Assembly: GCA_963777485.1 (NCBI GenBank)
Contig: CAVZQP010000004.1
Location: forward strand, 496,001 to 560,000
Direction: 5' to 3'
DNA: 64,000 bases
Source: Bog-473 sp963777485
Lineage (GTDB): Bacteria > Actinomycetota > Acidimicrobiia > Acidimicrobiales > RAAP-2
Shown: piece after piece, positions 1 through 8,047 of the stretch
Position numbering within the stretch: position 1 is the stretch's first letter
How the letters are laid out: each line of letters begins with the position of its first letter
Translations under genes and position numbers: made by a program
The notes under the pieces: generated by a model
Databases searched by the model: none
What the model saw: only the letters and a program-made list of their open reading frames with translations
What the model was told of the DNA's origin: nothing

Positions 1-59
1 AGGTGGGTTACCATGCCCTGGCTAGGGACTCCGACGAGTCCGGGGGAGGGAAACGGCAA

Positions 60-1328
60 GTGCGACTCGGAGGCATCTCCAACACTGGGACCCGGTCCGG
101 CGTCCGGACCATTGGATCTGCTGTGGCTGCTGCGGTGGCCGGCCTACCGCTGGCACTGCTGGCGACGTCAGCGACCCCGGCATCGGCGGCGCCCGCGCCG
201 ATCACCATCGCCTACATCAGTTCGCTCACGGGGCCCGGCGGCTCCCAGGACGGCAACTCGCCGTCCGGGTTCCAGGCGCGTATCGCTCTGCAGAACGCGC
301 AAGGCGGCGTGCACGGGCACAAGCTCGTGCCGCTCGTGCTCGACGACCAGACGAACCCCTCCAACATTGCCACCGTCGTGCAGGAAGCCGACTCCAAGGC
401 CTTCGGCATCGTCTCGCAGAGCCCGCTGTTCTTCCTGGCCGCCAAGTACCCGAACCAGGCCGGCGTCCCGGTTACGGGCTCCTACGACGACGGCCCCGAG
501 TGGGGGACACAGCCGTACACGAACATGTTCGCCGCCGACGAAGGCAGCGTCGATCCCAAGTACCCCGTCAACACGCAGATCGGGGACTTCCTCAAGGCGC
601 ACGGCGGCACCGTGCTCGGCTCCTACGGCTACGGCATCTCGCCGTCGTCGAGCCGGGCCGCCATCGCCACCGCGGATTCCTTCCAGCACGCCGGCGGCAA
701 GACCGGTGTCCTGAACACGACGGTCCCGTTCGGGAGCGTCGACTTCGGCAGCATTGCGCTCGTCGCCAAGCAGAAGGGCATCAACGCGATGGTGCCGGCC
801 ATGGACGCCAACTCGAACTACGCACTGGCGCAGGCGCTCCATCAGGCCGGGGTCAATCTGAAGGCGACGTTGTACGCGACGGGCTACGAGCCCGACGTCA
901 TCAACTCGCCGTCGTGGTCGACACTGCAAGGCGCCTACTTCCTGGCGCCCTTCCGCCCGTGGTCGCTGCCCAATGCCGGGACACAGCAGATGCAGGCCGC
1001 GATGGAGAAGTACGCCCACTTCACCAAGACCCAGTTCCCGACGTTCGGCCAGTACGAGTCCTGGGCGGGAGCGGATCTGATGATCAAAGGCCTGGAGATG
1101 GCGGGCAGCAACCCGACACAGGCGGCGGTGATCAAGGACCTGCGCGGCCTCAAGTCCTACAACGTCAACGGGCTGCTCCCCCAGTCGATCAACTACTCGA
1201 CCAACTTCGGCCACGATCCGGCGAAGACGTGCGCCTGGGTCATGCAGGCCGAGAAGACCGGGTTCAAGCTCGTTTCTTCGGCGCCGACCTGCGGCACCGA
1301 CCTGCCGGGTACGTCGACCGCCTCTTGA
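60..1328 (+). CDS. Branched-chain-amino-acid-type ABC transporter substrate-binding protein
   Basis: Periplasmic-binding-protein type I (Leu/Ile/Val-binding family) that would capture a small solute outside the membrane for a Liv-type ABC importer. After an n-region and a hydrophobic stretch ending in an Ala-Ser-Ala cleavage-like site, the mature part opens with ITIAYISSLTGPGG, the usual first strand of this family, and continues with GHKLVPLVLDDQTNP and typical alternating alpha/beta segments to a Cys pair near the C-terminus. I chose GTG at 60 because GGGGGAGGG lies 9 bases upstream; the frame is also open from a GTG at 3. No permease or ATPase gene is next to it, so it may be the last gene of an operon that starts before the window or an orphan receptor. 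The ligand cannot be read from sequence; amino acids, amides and aromatic acids are all known for the family. Confidence 0.85.
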   Translation: MRLGGISNTGTRSGVRTIGSAVAAAVAGLPLALLATSATPASAAPAPITIAYISSLTGPGGSQDGNSPSGFQARIALQNAQGGVHGHKLVPLVLDDQTNPSNIATVVQEADSKAFGIVSQSPLFFLAAKYPNQAGVPVTGSYDDGPEWGTQPYTNMFAADEGSVDPKYPVNTQIGDFLKAHGGTVLGSYGYGISPSSSRAAIATADSFQHAGGKTGVLNTTVPFGSVDFGSIALVAKQKGINAMVPAMDANSNYALAQALHQAGVNLKATLYATGYEPDVINSPSWSTLQGAYFLAPFRPWSLPNAGTQQMQAAMEKYAHFTKTQFPTFGQYESWAGADLMIKGLEMAGSNPTQAAVIKDLRGLKSYNVNGLLPQSINYSTNFGHDPAKTCAWVMQAEKTGFKLVSSAPTCGTDLPGTSTAS

Positions 1329-1340
1329 CGAGTCGGCGGC

Positions 1341-2021
1341 TCAGCTGCCGGAGGGCAGGTCGTGGTGCAGCGCGACCCGGGTCTCGTCGAAGCTGAGGAG
1401 GCCGCGTAGCGGCGTGGACTCGGGCAACGGGTCCTCGTAGCTCCAGGCGACGTCGGCGACGGCGTCGTCGCCGACGCGGTACGACCAGTAGGAGGCCGTT
1501 CCCTTGTAGGGGCAGTAGGTCTGCTTCGAGCTCTTCTCGAGCGCGTCCATGCGGACGTGGCGCGGGTCGACATAGAGCTTCGGGTCGAGCGCCGTCTCGT
1601 ACACGACGAGGGTGTCGTTCGTGTCGACCAGTGTGGTGGGCCCCACGTCGACCCGGAGCAGCCGCTCGGAGCGCACGCAGTCGATGCGGTGGTAGGGGTT
1701 GCGGGGGTGGCCGTACACCTCCTCGGCCTCTTCGAACCAGGCGTCGACGGCGTCCCACGCGACGGTGACGTAACCCGCGGTGTCGGGCTCCGGCTCGGCG
1801 GACACCTCGTGCACCTCTTCTTCAGGGAAGGCGTAGGTGGGTGGCCGGCCCGAGCGGTGGACCAGCAGCACGCGCTCGCTGTCGATCAGGGTCTGTCCGT
1901 CCTTCACGCCTCGCACGCGCCGGCGGAAGGGCTCGATGTAGGCGACGTCCGTCGGCATCGCCGCCGTGAAACGGCCGGCCGGCCGGGTGCTGAGTGGTCC
2001 GCGGCCCGTGCTGAGGCTCAC
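1341..2021 (-). CDS. DUF427 family protein with two DUF427 units
   Basis: Protein of 226 residues with two copies of the DUF427 fold. The first contains ERVLLVHRSGRPPTYAFP, the second a YETALDPKLYV segment followed by QTYCPYKGTASYWS, a hallmark of the family. The biochemical function of DUF427 proteins is unknown. The GTG at 2021 overlaps the stop of the upstream thioesterase gene (ATGTGA), suggesting translational coupling, and gives an N-terminus SLSTGRGPLS that resembles what I recall of family N-termini; ATG at 1958 is the alternative start. Its upstream neighbour also carries a DUF427-like domain, so the two products probably act on the same acyl-CoA-related substrate. That role is inferred from the operon only. 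Confidence 0.8.
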   Translation of the reverse strand: MSLSTGRGPLSTRPAGRFTAAMPTDVAYIEPFRRRVRGVKDGQTLIDSERVLLVHRSGRPPTYAFPEEEVHEVSAEPEPDTAGYVTVAWDAVDAWFEEAEEVYGHPRNPYHRIDCVRSERLLRVDVGPTTLVDTNDTLVVYETALDPKLYVDPRHVRMDALEKSSKQTYCPYKGTASYWSYRVGDDAVADVAWSYEDPLPESTPLRGLLSFDETRVALHHDLPSGS

Positions 2022-3256
2022 ATCGCCGTCCGTTCGTCCCGCGTGCGGTCGCCCTCGGCGAACGGACGCACCATCGCGTCGACACTGAACGAAGCGAGCA
2101 GCTCGCCGCTCTCGGTGAAGACGCGGCACTCGGCGTGCGTCATACCGTCACCGGCGAACGTCGAGTGGTGGCGGTACAGCATCCATTCGTCGGCACGCAC
2201 GTCTCGATGCACCGACAGGCTGATCGCGTTGATCCCCATCGACAAAGTCTTGTGCGCCGCCGATTGCCCCACGCCCGCATGCGGTCGCAGCGCCGTGGCG
2301 ATCGGGATGTGCCCCGCGAACTGCGCCAGCAGTCCCGCGTGCAGCGGGGGGTCGTCGGGCAGCGACCGGAAGCGCACCCAGCAGTCGATGAAGGGCGGCC
2401 CGACGGGCGCGTCGGCATCGTTCGTGTAGGCGCTGTCGACCACACGCAGGTCGCGTCCGGTCACGCCCATGTCGAACGCGGGGCACTCGTAGGGCCCCGG
2501 CACGTCGGGCGCCTCCACCGCGTGTCGGACGAGGTCGGTTGCGGTGACGTCGAGGAGCAGGGTGCCGACAGCGCAGCGACGACCCCCCTGGAGCACCTCG
2601 ACGGTCAGACCGGTGAACGTGCGGCCCGCACTGAGCTCGGAGAGCTCGAAGCGCAGCGGCCGGCCGGCGTCGGCGGCGCGCAGGAACATCATGGAGGCCG
2701 ATACGACGCGGCGACCGGGCGCATGGCGGCCGGCGGCGACGATGGCCTGACCCAGCATCTGGCTGCCTTCGACGACGGGGCGGCGTCCGTCGGTGTGCGA
2801 CCCGGCCACGAACGCGAGATCGCCGTCGCGTTGGACGTCGAGCAGGCCGACCAGGTCGCTGGCGTCGCCCCAGGTGGGGAAGCGCTTGATGGTGACGTCG
2901 CGCTCCGCCTCCCCGGCGCCGTCCAACACCTCGACCCGCGCCCGATCCGCGTCGAACCTTCCGTGGTCGCGCAATGCGGCCAACTCGGGTTTCGGGTCCG
3001 TCACGATCGTCAGCACGCTCTCACCGCCGTCCGAACCGGTGTCCCATACTTCGCCGGGGCCGCCTTCGGGGCCGGGCTCCGTGCCCGTGCCTGTGCCCGT
3101 GCCCGGACGGAGTGCCGAGAGGTCGATGTCGCTGCGGGGGAAGTACAGCAGCGACGGCTCGCCCTCGCGCGCCAACACCAAGCAGGCGTCGGATTCGGCG
3201 ACCAGGGCGCCTCCCCACCAGGCCCTCGCTCGATACGGATAGACCTGGACCCTCAT
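2018..3256 (-). CDS. DUF427 - TesB-like acyl-CoA thioesterase fusion
   Basis: Residues 1 to about 60 look like half of a DUF427 domain (ESDACLVLAREGEPSLLYFP, then RSDIDLSAL). A low-complexity linker GTGTGTGT and a further divergent stretch follow. From about residue 125 there is a double-hotdog thioesterase of the TesB/acyl-CoA thioesterase II type (VEGSQMLGQAIVAA, VVSASMMFLRAAD, and a second hotdog with AHKTLSMGINAISLSVHRD, then GDGMTHAECRVFTESGEL). The family hydrolyses acyl-CoA to free acid and CoA in the cytosol. The linker is encoded by a 6-bp tandem repeat at 3081-3104. The gene overlaps the next DUF427 gene and lies about 19 bases after an SDR gene, so all three are probably one transcript. 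Assignment of the C-terminal domain is firm; substrate chain length is unknown. Confidence 0.8.
   Translation of the reverse strand: MRVQVYPYRARAWWGGALVAESDACLVLAREGEPSLLYFPRSDIDLSALRPGTGTGTGTEPGPEGGPGEVWDTGSDGGESVLTIVTDPKPELAALRDHGRFDADRARVEVLDGAGEAERDVTIKRFPTWGDASDLVGLLDVQRDGDLAFVAGSHTDGRRPVVEGSQMLGQAIVAAGRHAPGRRVVSASMMFLRAADAGRPLRFELSELSAGRTFTGLTVEVLQGGRRCAVGTLLLDVTATDLVRHAVEAPDVPGPYECPAFDMGVTGRDLRVVDSAYTNDADAPVGPPFIDCWVRFRSLPDDPPLHAGLLAQFAGHIPIATALRPHAGVGQSAAHKTLSMGINAISLSVHRDVRADEWMLYRHHSTFAGDGMTHAECRVFTESGELLASFSVDAMVRPFAEGDRTRDERTAM
3081..3104. repeat. 6-bp tandem repeat (GTGCCC, four units)
   Basis: Four nearly identical GTGCCC/GTGCCT units in a row inside the DUF427-TesB gene. On the coding strand they encode alternating Gly-Thr residues in the interdomain linker. 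Such a hexamer repeat can change copy number without breaking the frame. Confidence 0.7.
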
Positions 3257-3275
3257 GGCGGCAGCGTGGCCCCGG

Positions 3276-4064
3276 TCAGGATCCCTGCGCCATGTCGAGC
3301 CCGGGCGACGGCGCCGCGCCCGGGACGGTGCGCGGCGCGACGGTCACCGAATGCAGGCTCAGGCTGTCGCCGTGCCGGGTGAGCGAGTCGACCACGGTCA
3401 CGAGCTCCTCAACCTCGATCAGGCTGTCGCTCAGGTACTTGCGCTCCGCCCACACCGTCCCGAACTCGATGGCCCGGTCCATGTCCCAGTCGTTGGCGAA
3501 GCCCGTCATCGAATCGCCCTCGCCGCCGGCGCAGTCGCCGACGATCACGCGGGTGAAGCCGACGGCGGGATGCTCGGCTCGGAAGGCCTCGACGAGCTTG
3601 TCGAGCGCCGCCTTGCTCACGGCGTACGCGCCGAGGCCGGGCCACGGCGGCGTGAGCGACGCGCTCACCGATGAGAGGTAGAGGGCGACGCCGTTGGTCG
3701 CTTCGAGATGCGGGAGCGCCGCCTGGGTCACGAGCGCGGCGCCGATGACGTTGGTGTCGAAGACCTGCCGCCACGTCTCGGCGTCCATGTCGGCCAGCGC
3801 CGCGAGTGGGCCGATGGCCGGCGTGTAGACCAGCGCGTCGATCCCGCCGAGCTTCGCGGCCGCCTCGTCGATCGCCGCGCGGCACGACGCGGTGTCCGTG
3901 ACGTCGCAGGCGATCGCCACGGTGCCCGGGCCGGCCTCCTTCGCGGCCGCCTCGAGCCGCTCGAGCCGGCGCGCCAGCAGCGCCGTCTGTGCCCCTCGCT
4001 TGGTCAGGCCGACCCCGATGCAGCGGCCCAGCCCGCTCGACGCCCCGACGACAACCGTCCTCAT
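3276..4064 (-). CDS. Short-chain dehydrogenase/reductase (SDR)
   Basis: Classical SDR of 262 residues, a cytosolic NAD(P)-dependent oxidoreductase. The N-terminus VVVGASSGLGRCIG is the Rossmann TGxxxGxG motif, ACDVTD the adenine-pocket Asp, and YAVSKAALDKL the catalytic YxxxK with Ser upstream in YLSSVSAS. The usual NNAG is replaced by YTPAIGP, a common variation. ATG at 4064 follows a GGGAGGAAG ribosome site; the frame is open 93 bases further upstream, but without such a site. It is first in a minus-strand run with the thioesterase and DUF427 genes and is divergent from a P450 gene. Together these suggest oxidation and CoA-ester processing of a lipid-like substrate, an inference from context only. 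Confidence 0.85.
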   Translation of the reverse strand: MRTVVVGASSGLGRCIGVGLTKRGAQTALLARRLERLEAAAKEAGPGTVAIACDVTDTASCRAAIDEAAAKLGGIDALVYTPAIGPLAALADMDAETWRQVFDTNVIGAALVTQAALPHLEATNGVALYLSSVSASLTPPWPGLGAYAVSKAALDKLVEAFRAEHPAVGFTRVIVGDCAGGEGDSMTGFANDWDMDRAIEFGTVWAERKYLSDSLIEVEELVTVVDSLTRHGDSLSLHSVTVAPRTVPGAAPSPGLDMAQGS

Positions 4065-4336
4065 CCCAGCTTCCTCCCCTGACGTGGTGGGACCGATGTT
4101 AGGCGAGCCGTGAAATTGCCGTTCTCCGTCCCTCACCTGGGCCGATGCGAGGAGCATCCTCCGGATGAGCGACCGGGCCCACCCTCCGGGACCGATTCCC
4201 GCGGCCGGGCCGAGGCCGCCGCCCGACCGGGTGCCCGGCCTCGGAACGAACGGTACAAAGTGCTACTCTCCGATGCGAAGAACGACATTCTCAGCCGTCG
4301 GGCGGACGGGCGACGGCACGCGTGAAGGAGCGCATG
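4065..4336. promoter_or_regulatory. Divergent intergenic region between SDR and P450 genes
   Basis: The 272 bases between two divergently transcribed genes must hold promoters for both. I see no clear -35/-10 pair or long palindrome. The plus-strand part close to the P450 gene contains AAGGAG at 4325-4330, which serves as its ribosome site. Confidence 0.35.
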
Positions 4337-5620
4337 ATGGGGGAGTTCGACGACATCGATTTCTTCCGGGGCAACGAGCTGGTCGTCGACCCGTACCCCT
4401 ACTTCGACCACCTGCGCCAGAAGTGCCCGGTCCAGCAGGAGTCGAACCACGACGTGGTCATGGTGACGGGGTACGAAGAGGCGGTCTCGGTCTACACGAA
4501 CACCGCAACGTTCTCGTCGTGCAACGCCGTGACGGGCCCGTTCCCCGGGTTCCCGGTGCCGCTCGAGGGCGACGACGTCAGCGACCTCATCGACGCGCAC
4601 CGCGACGAGCTGCCGTTCAGCGACCAGATCACCGTCATGGACAACCCGATGCACAAAGCGCACCGCGGCCTGCTGATGCGGCTGATCACCCCGAAGCGGC
4701 TGCGCGAGAACGAGGACTTCATGTGGCGGCACGCCGACCGCCAGATCGACGAGTTCATCGAGCGTGGCGAGTGCGAGTTCATCCGTGACTTCGCGGGGCC
4801 GTTCACCCTCTACGTCATCGCCGACCTGCTCGGCGTGCCCGAGGAGGACCACGAGTGGTTCCGCCACGAGCTGCAAGGGGGCCACCGCAAGGACACGCAG
4901 GGTCTCGGGAGCACCGGCAAGGGTTCGCTCTCCCACTCGCCCCTCGAGTTCCTCTACGACCGGCTCACCGCCTACGTCGAGGACCGCCGGCGCGAACCGC
5001 GCCAGGACGTCCTGACCGGGCTGGCCACGGCCACCTTCCCGGACGGCTCGATGCCCGAGGTGATCGACGTCGTGCGCGTCGCCGCCAACCTGTTCTCGGC
5101 CGGGCAGGAGACGACGGTGCGACTGCTCGGCACGTCGCTGCAGACGATCGGCGAGCGCAACGACATCCAGCAGCGTCTGCGCGATGACAACGAGCTGATC
5201 CCGGGGTTCGTGGAGGAGTGTCTGCGCTTCGAGAGCCCGGTCAAGGGCGACTTCCGCCTATCGCGCACCCCCGTCACGGTGGGCGGCGTGGACATCCCGG
5301 CGGGGACGTGCGTAATGGTGCTGAACGGGGCGGCGGGGCGCGACCCGCGTCGCTTCGCCGAGCCCAACGAGTTCCGCATGGACCGCGCCAACGCCAAGGA
5401 GCATCTTGCCTTCGGGCGCGGGCCGCACGCGTGCCCGGGTGGGCCGCTGGCCCGAGCGGAGACTCGCATCAGCATCGCCAAGCTGCTCGAGCGGATGGGC
5501 GACATCCGGATCTCGGCGACGGCGCACGGGCCGGAGGGGGCGCGCCGTTACGACTACGTACCGACATACATCTTGCGCGGGCTGATGCGGCTGAACCTCG
5601 AGTTCACGCCGATCGCGTGA
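4337..5620 (+). CDS. Cytochrome P450 (first copy)
   Basis: Soluble bacterial class I P450 of about 427 residues, which would hydroxylate an unknown substrate using electrons from a ferredoxin. The I-helix oxygen-binding motif is AGQETT, the K-helix ExxR is ECLR, and the heme-Cys loop reads FGRGPHACPG, all intact. ATG at 4337 is chosen because AAGGAG ends 6 bases upstream; an ATG directly before it (4334) and a GTG at 4322 are in frame. No ferredoxin gene adjoins it, unlike the second P450 at 23631, so it may borrow that or another redox partner. It is convergent with the LLM oxidoreductase gene. The family is certain, the substrate is not; the SDR and TesB neighbours hint at a steroid, terpenoid or fatty acid. 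Confidence 0.93.
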   Translation: MGEFDDIDFFRGNELVVDPYPYFDHLRQKCPVQQESNHDVVMVTGYEEAVSVYTNTATFSSCNAVTGPFPGFPVPLEGDDVSDLIDAHRDELPFSDQITVMDNPMHKAHRGLLMRLITPKRLRENEDFMWRHADRQIDEFIERGECEFIRDFAGPFTLYVIADLLGVPEEDHEWFRHELQGGHRKDTQGLGSTGKGSLSHSPLEFLYDRLTAYVEDRRREPRQDVLTGLATATFPDGSMPEVIDVVRVAANLFSAGQETTVRLLGTSLQTIGERNDIQQRLRDDNELIPGFVEECLRFESPVKGDFRLSRTPVTVGGVDIPAGTCVMVLNGAAGRDPRRFAEPNEFRMDRANAKEHLAFGRGPHACPGGPLARAETRISIAKLLERMGDIRISATAHGPEGARRYDYVPTYILRGLMRLNLEFTPIA

Positions 5621-5634
5621 GCGAGGTGTAGGCC

Positions 5635-6519
5635 CTAGGCAGCGCCCCGCAGCGGGGCGATCACCTGCTGGCCGAACTCTCGCAGCGTCTCACCGGGCGC
5701 GAAGTCGGTGAACCAGGCGTAGACCCGTTCGACGCCGCGCTCGGCCAGGCCTCCGAAGTAGTCGACGAGCTCGGGCGCGGTCCCGAGCACGTGGTTGCCC
5801 CAGAACCGGCGGCGCGCGGTCGCATCGACCTCGTCGCGGTCGCTGTGCGGGTGGACGAACGCGACCTGCACTTGGAGCGAGCAGCGGGCGTCCCCGGCTC
5901 GCTCGCGCATCTCGTCGAAACGGTCGAGAATGCTGACGTGGACGTTCCACCAATCGGCGTAGGTGGCGACGAGCTCCATGGTCTTGCGGCCGCCGCCGCC
6001 GATGAGGATCGGGATCTCCCCGACGGGCCCGGGTTGTTGTTGGGCGCCGTGGAGCGTGAAGTGCTCGCCCTCGAAGTCGAGAGTCTCGCCACGCCACAGC
6101 GCGGTCATGATCTCGAGGGACTCCTTGAGGCGCCCCACGCGGAACTTGGGCTCGGTCGAGCCGACGCCGTACGTCTCGAACTCGGAGGCAACCGAGCCCC
6201 ATCCGATGCCGAGCTCGAAGCGGCCGCCCGAGGCCTGGTCGATCGTCACGGCCTCACGGGCGAGCACGGCCGGGTGCCGGAAGCTGTCGCACAGGACGAG
6301 GGAACCCACGCTCAGGCGCTGCGTGTGCGCCGCCACCCATGCGTTGGCGGTCATGGCCTCGAACATCGGTGACGCCTCGGCGCCGGGCGGGGCGAGATGA
6401 TCCATGCCGGCGATGCCGTCGAAGCCGGCCATTTCGGCGGTCTGGGCGCGCTCGACGATGTCGTGCATGCCGAGGCGCATCTGGGGCAGGTAGAGCCAGA
6501 ACTCGATGGGGGAGGCCAT
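5635..6519 (-). CDS. LLM-class oxidoreductase, probably F420-dependent
   Basis: Luciferase-like monooxygenase-fold TIM barrel of 294 residues. It opens WLYLPQMRLGMHDIVERAQ, followed by the family signature VGSLVLCDSFRHPAVLAREA and GGRFELGIGWG. In actinobacteria most members with this pattern use coenzyme F420 to reduce or oxidise small organic substrates; FMN use cannot be excluded from sequence. ATG at 6519 has no strong ribosome site. The gene lies 48 bases downstream of the kinase-like gene on the same strand and is convergent with the P450 gene, leaving only 14 bases between the two stops. Confidence 0.85.
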   Translation of the reverse strand: MASPIEFWLYLPQMRLGMHDIVERAQTAEMAGFDGIAGMDHLAPPGAEASPMFEAMTANAWVAAHTQRLSVGSLVLCDSFRHPAVLAREAVTIDQASGGRFELGIGWGSVASEFETYGVGSTEPKFRVGRLKESLEIMTALWRGETLDFEGEHFTLHGAQQQPGPVGEIPILIGGGGRKTMELVATYADWWNVHVSILDRFDEMRERAGDARCSLQVQVAFVHPHSDRDEVDATARRRFWGNHVLGTAPELVDYFGGLAERGVERVYAWFTDFAPGETLREFGQQVIAPLRGAA

Positions 6520-6567
6520 GGGCGCTATTAGATCGTGCTGCCGCGGCGGGCGCCGCGAGCCTGACCG

Positions 6568-7371
6568 TCAGGAGAACCAGCTGGCCACGGCCTCGGCCTG
6601 GGACCGATAGCCCTCCCCGAAGAGGACGGTGTGCACGAGGAGCGGGTAGAGCTGGAACAGGGCGACCCGTTCCTGCCATCCGGGCTGGAGGGGGCTCAAT
6701 TCCTGGTAGGCCGCCAGCAGTCCGTCCGGCACCCTGCCGAACAACGCGAGCATGGCGAGGTCCTCCTCGGGATGCCCCCCGTGGACCGAAGGATCGATGA
6801 GCCACGACCTGCCGTCAGCACCGAAGAGGACGTTGCCCCACCAGAGGTCGCCGTGCAGCAACGCCGGACCGCCGGCCGGGAGCAGCTGGGGGAGGCGGGT
6901 GACGACGCCGCCCACCAGGTCCTCCAGCCCGCAACGTGCGGCTAGCTCGCCGAGACGGGCACCGTAGAACGCGGCGCCATCAGGCCACGTCGAGGCGTCG
7001 ACGTGGCAGTTGGCGATCCAGGAGGAACCGCCACCCCACTGCTCGAGCCGCGTCGCGTGCAGCGCGGCCAAGGCTCGGCCGAGCGACGCCTCGTGGGCCG
7101 GCGTGCGCGGCGCCTGCTCGACCGCCACCGTGACGACGAGCACGTCGTCGGCGAAGACGACCTCGGGGACAGGAGGACCGTGGCGGACGGCGCCCAGTCG
7201 CCGCAGCCCGTCCGCCTCGTCGCGGGCGCCGGGCCCCGTCTTGGCCACGAGCATTCGTCCTCCGGCCTCGACGAACCACGCGTCGCCGCCAAGCGGCCGC
7301 ACGGCGCCGAGCGGTCCCACCGCCTGCGAAAGGCGCGCCCGCCAATCCGTCGGGCTGGCAGCAGGCCGCAC
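6568..7371 (-). CDS. Fructosamine-kinase / aminoglycoside-phosphotransferase-like protein
   Basis: Protein-kinase-like fold of 267 residues. The catalytic loop LLHGDLWWGNVLF carries the H-G-D-x-W-x-x-N pattern typical of fructosamine-3-kinase, and WLIDPSVHGGHPEEDLAML carries the metal-binding Asp (DFG equivalent). LVAKTG near residue 40 supplies the ATP-binding Lys. Known fructosamine kinases phosphorylate ketoamines on glycated proteins or metabolites so that they decompose. GTG at 7371 is the only start that leaves room for the divergent hydrolase gene 43 bases away; no ATG fits. The divergent arrangement suggests shared regulation. Confidence 0.8.
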   Translation of the reverse strand: MRPAASPTDWRARLSQAVGPLGAVRPLGGDAWFVEAGGRMLVAKTGPGARDEADGLRRLGAVRHGPPVPEVVFADDVLVVTVAVEQAPRTPAHEASLGRALAALHATRLEQWGGGSSWIANCHVDASTWPDGAAFYGARLGELAARCGLEDLVGGVVTRLPQLLPAGGPALLHGDLWWGNVLFGADGRSWLIDPSVHGGHPEEDLAMLALFGRVPDGLLAAYQELSPLQPGWQERVALFQLYPLLVHTVLFGEGYRSQAEAVASWFS

Positions 7372-7414
7372 ACCGACACTCTCGCGCCGTTGGGCGATCG
7401 GCCAGACTGTCCCG

Positions 7415-7993
7415 ATGTCCCGCCGCCCCCGCGTTGCCGGCCTCGTCGTCACTCCCGGGGCGAGCGCCGGCCGGGAGCACTCCGGCCTGGTCGCCATCGA
7501 GACGGCGGTGACGCCGCTCGGCATCGCGGCCGAGCGCGTCGAGTTCCCCGCGCAGGCCGCGGGCAAGCGCCGGACCGACCCACCTGCGGTGTGCATCGCG
7601 ACGGTGCGCGACGCCGCGTCCGCGCTGGCGGAGCGCCTCGACGTCCCCCTCGGCCGGATCGCGGTGGGCGGGCGATCCTTCGGCGGGCGCATGTGCTCGA
7701 TGGCGGTCGCCGAGGGTCTCGAGGCCGCCGCGCTCGTGCTGGTCAGCTATCCCCTCCATCCGCCGGGGAAGCCCGACCGGCTCCGCACCGAACACTTCCC
7801 GGCGCTGCAGGTCCCGTGCCTCTTCGTCTCCGGCCGGCGCGACGCCTTCGCATCCACGGACGAGCTCGAGGGCGAGACGACGGCAATCACCGGGGACGTG
7901 ACGCTGTCCTTCGTGGACGGCGACCACTCGCTGCGCAGAAGCGAAGGAGAGGCCGCCGAGATCGTGGCCGACTGGCTGGACCACCTCGGCTGA
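7415..7993 (+). CDS. Alpha/beta hydrolase of the dienelactone/TEX30-KANL3 type
   Basis: Small alpha/beta-hydrolase of 192 residues. The nucleophile elbow is GGRSFGGR (Ser88), the acid probably Asp in VSGRRDAF and the His in VDGDHSLRR, giving a complete Ser-Asp-His triad. The compact size and the VTPGASAGREHSGLV start match the TEX30/KANL3-like or dienelactone-hydrolase-like group, whose bacterial substrates are mostly unknown. It is divergent from the fructosamine-kinase-like gene and is followed by a strong hairpin at 7998. Confidence 0.8.
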   Translation: MSRRPRVAGLVVTPGASAGREHSGLVAIETAVTPLGIAAERVEFPAQAAGKRRTDPPAVCIATVRDAASALAERLDVPLGRIAVGGRSFGGRMCSMAVAEGLEAAALVLVSYPLHPPGKPDRLRTEHFPALQVPCLFVSGRRDAFASTDELEGETTAITGDVTLSFVDGDHSLRRSEGEAAEIVADWLDHLG

Positions 7994-7997
7994 CACC

Positions 7998-8040
7998 GGC
8001 CGTGACCGGCGACGGGGCAGCCCCGCCGCCGGTCACGGCC
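7998..8040. terminator. Bidirectional intrinsic terminator
   Basis: Perfect 14-bp inverted repeat (GGCCGTGACCGGCG with its complement) around a 15-base loop that itself contains a GGGG/CCCC stem. It sits between the convergent hydrolase gene and the binding-protein gene, exactly where a two-way terminator is needed. There is no T-tract, as is common for actinobacterial hairpin terminators. Confidence 0.85.
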
Positions 8041-8047
8041 GAGAGTC

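Noticed and set aside
3079..3108. GTGCCC repeat as a phase-variation switch
   Set aside because: The unit is 6 bp, so copy-number change would not shift the frame; it only alters linker length.
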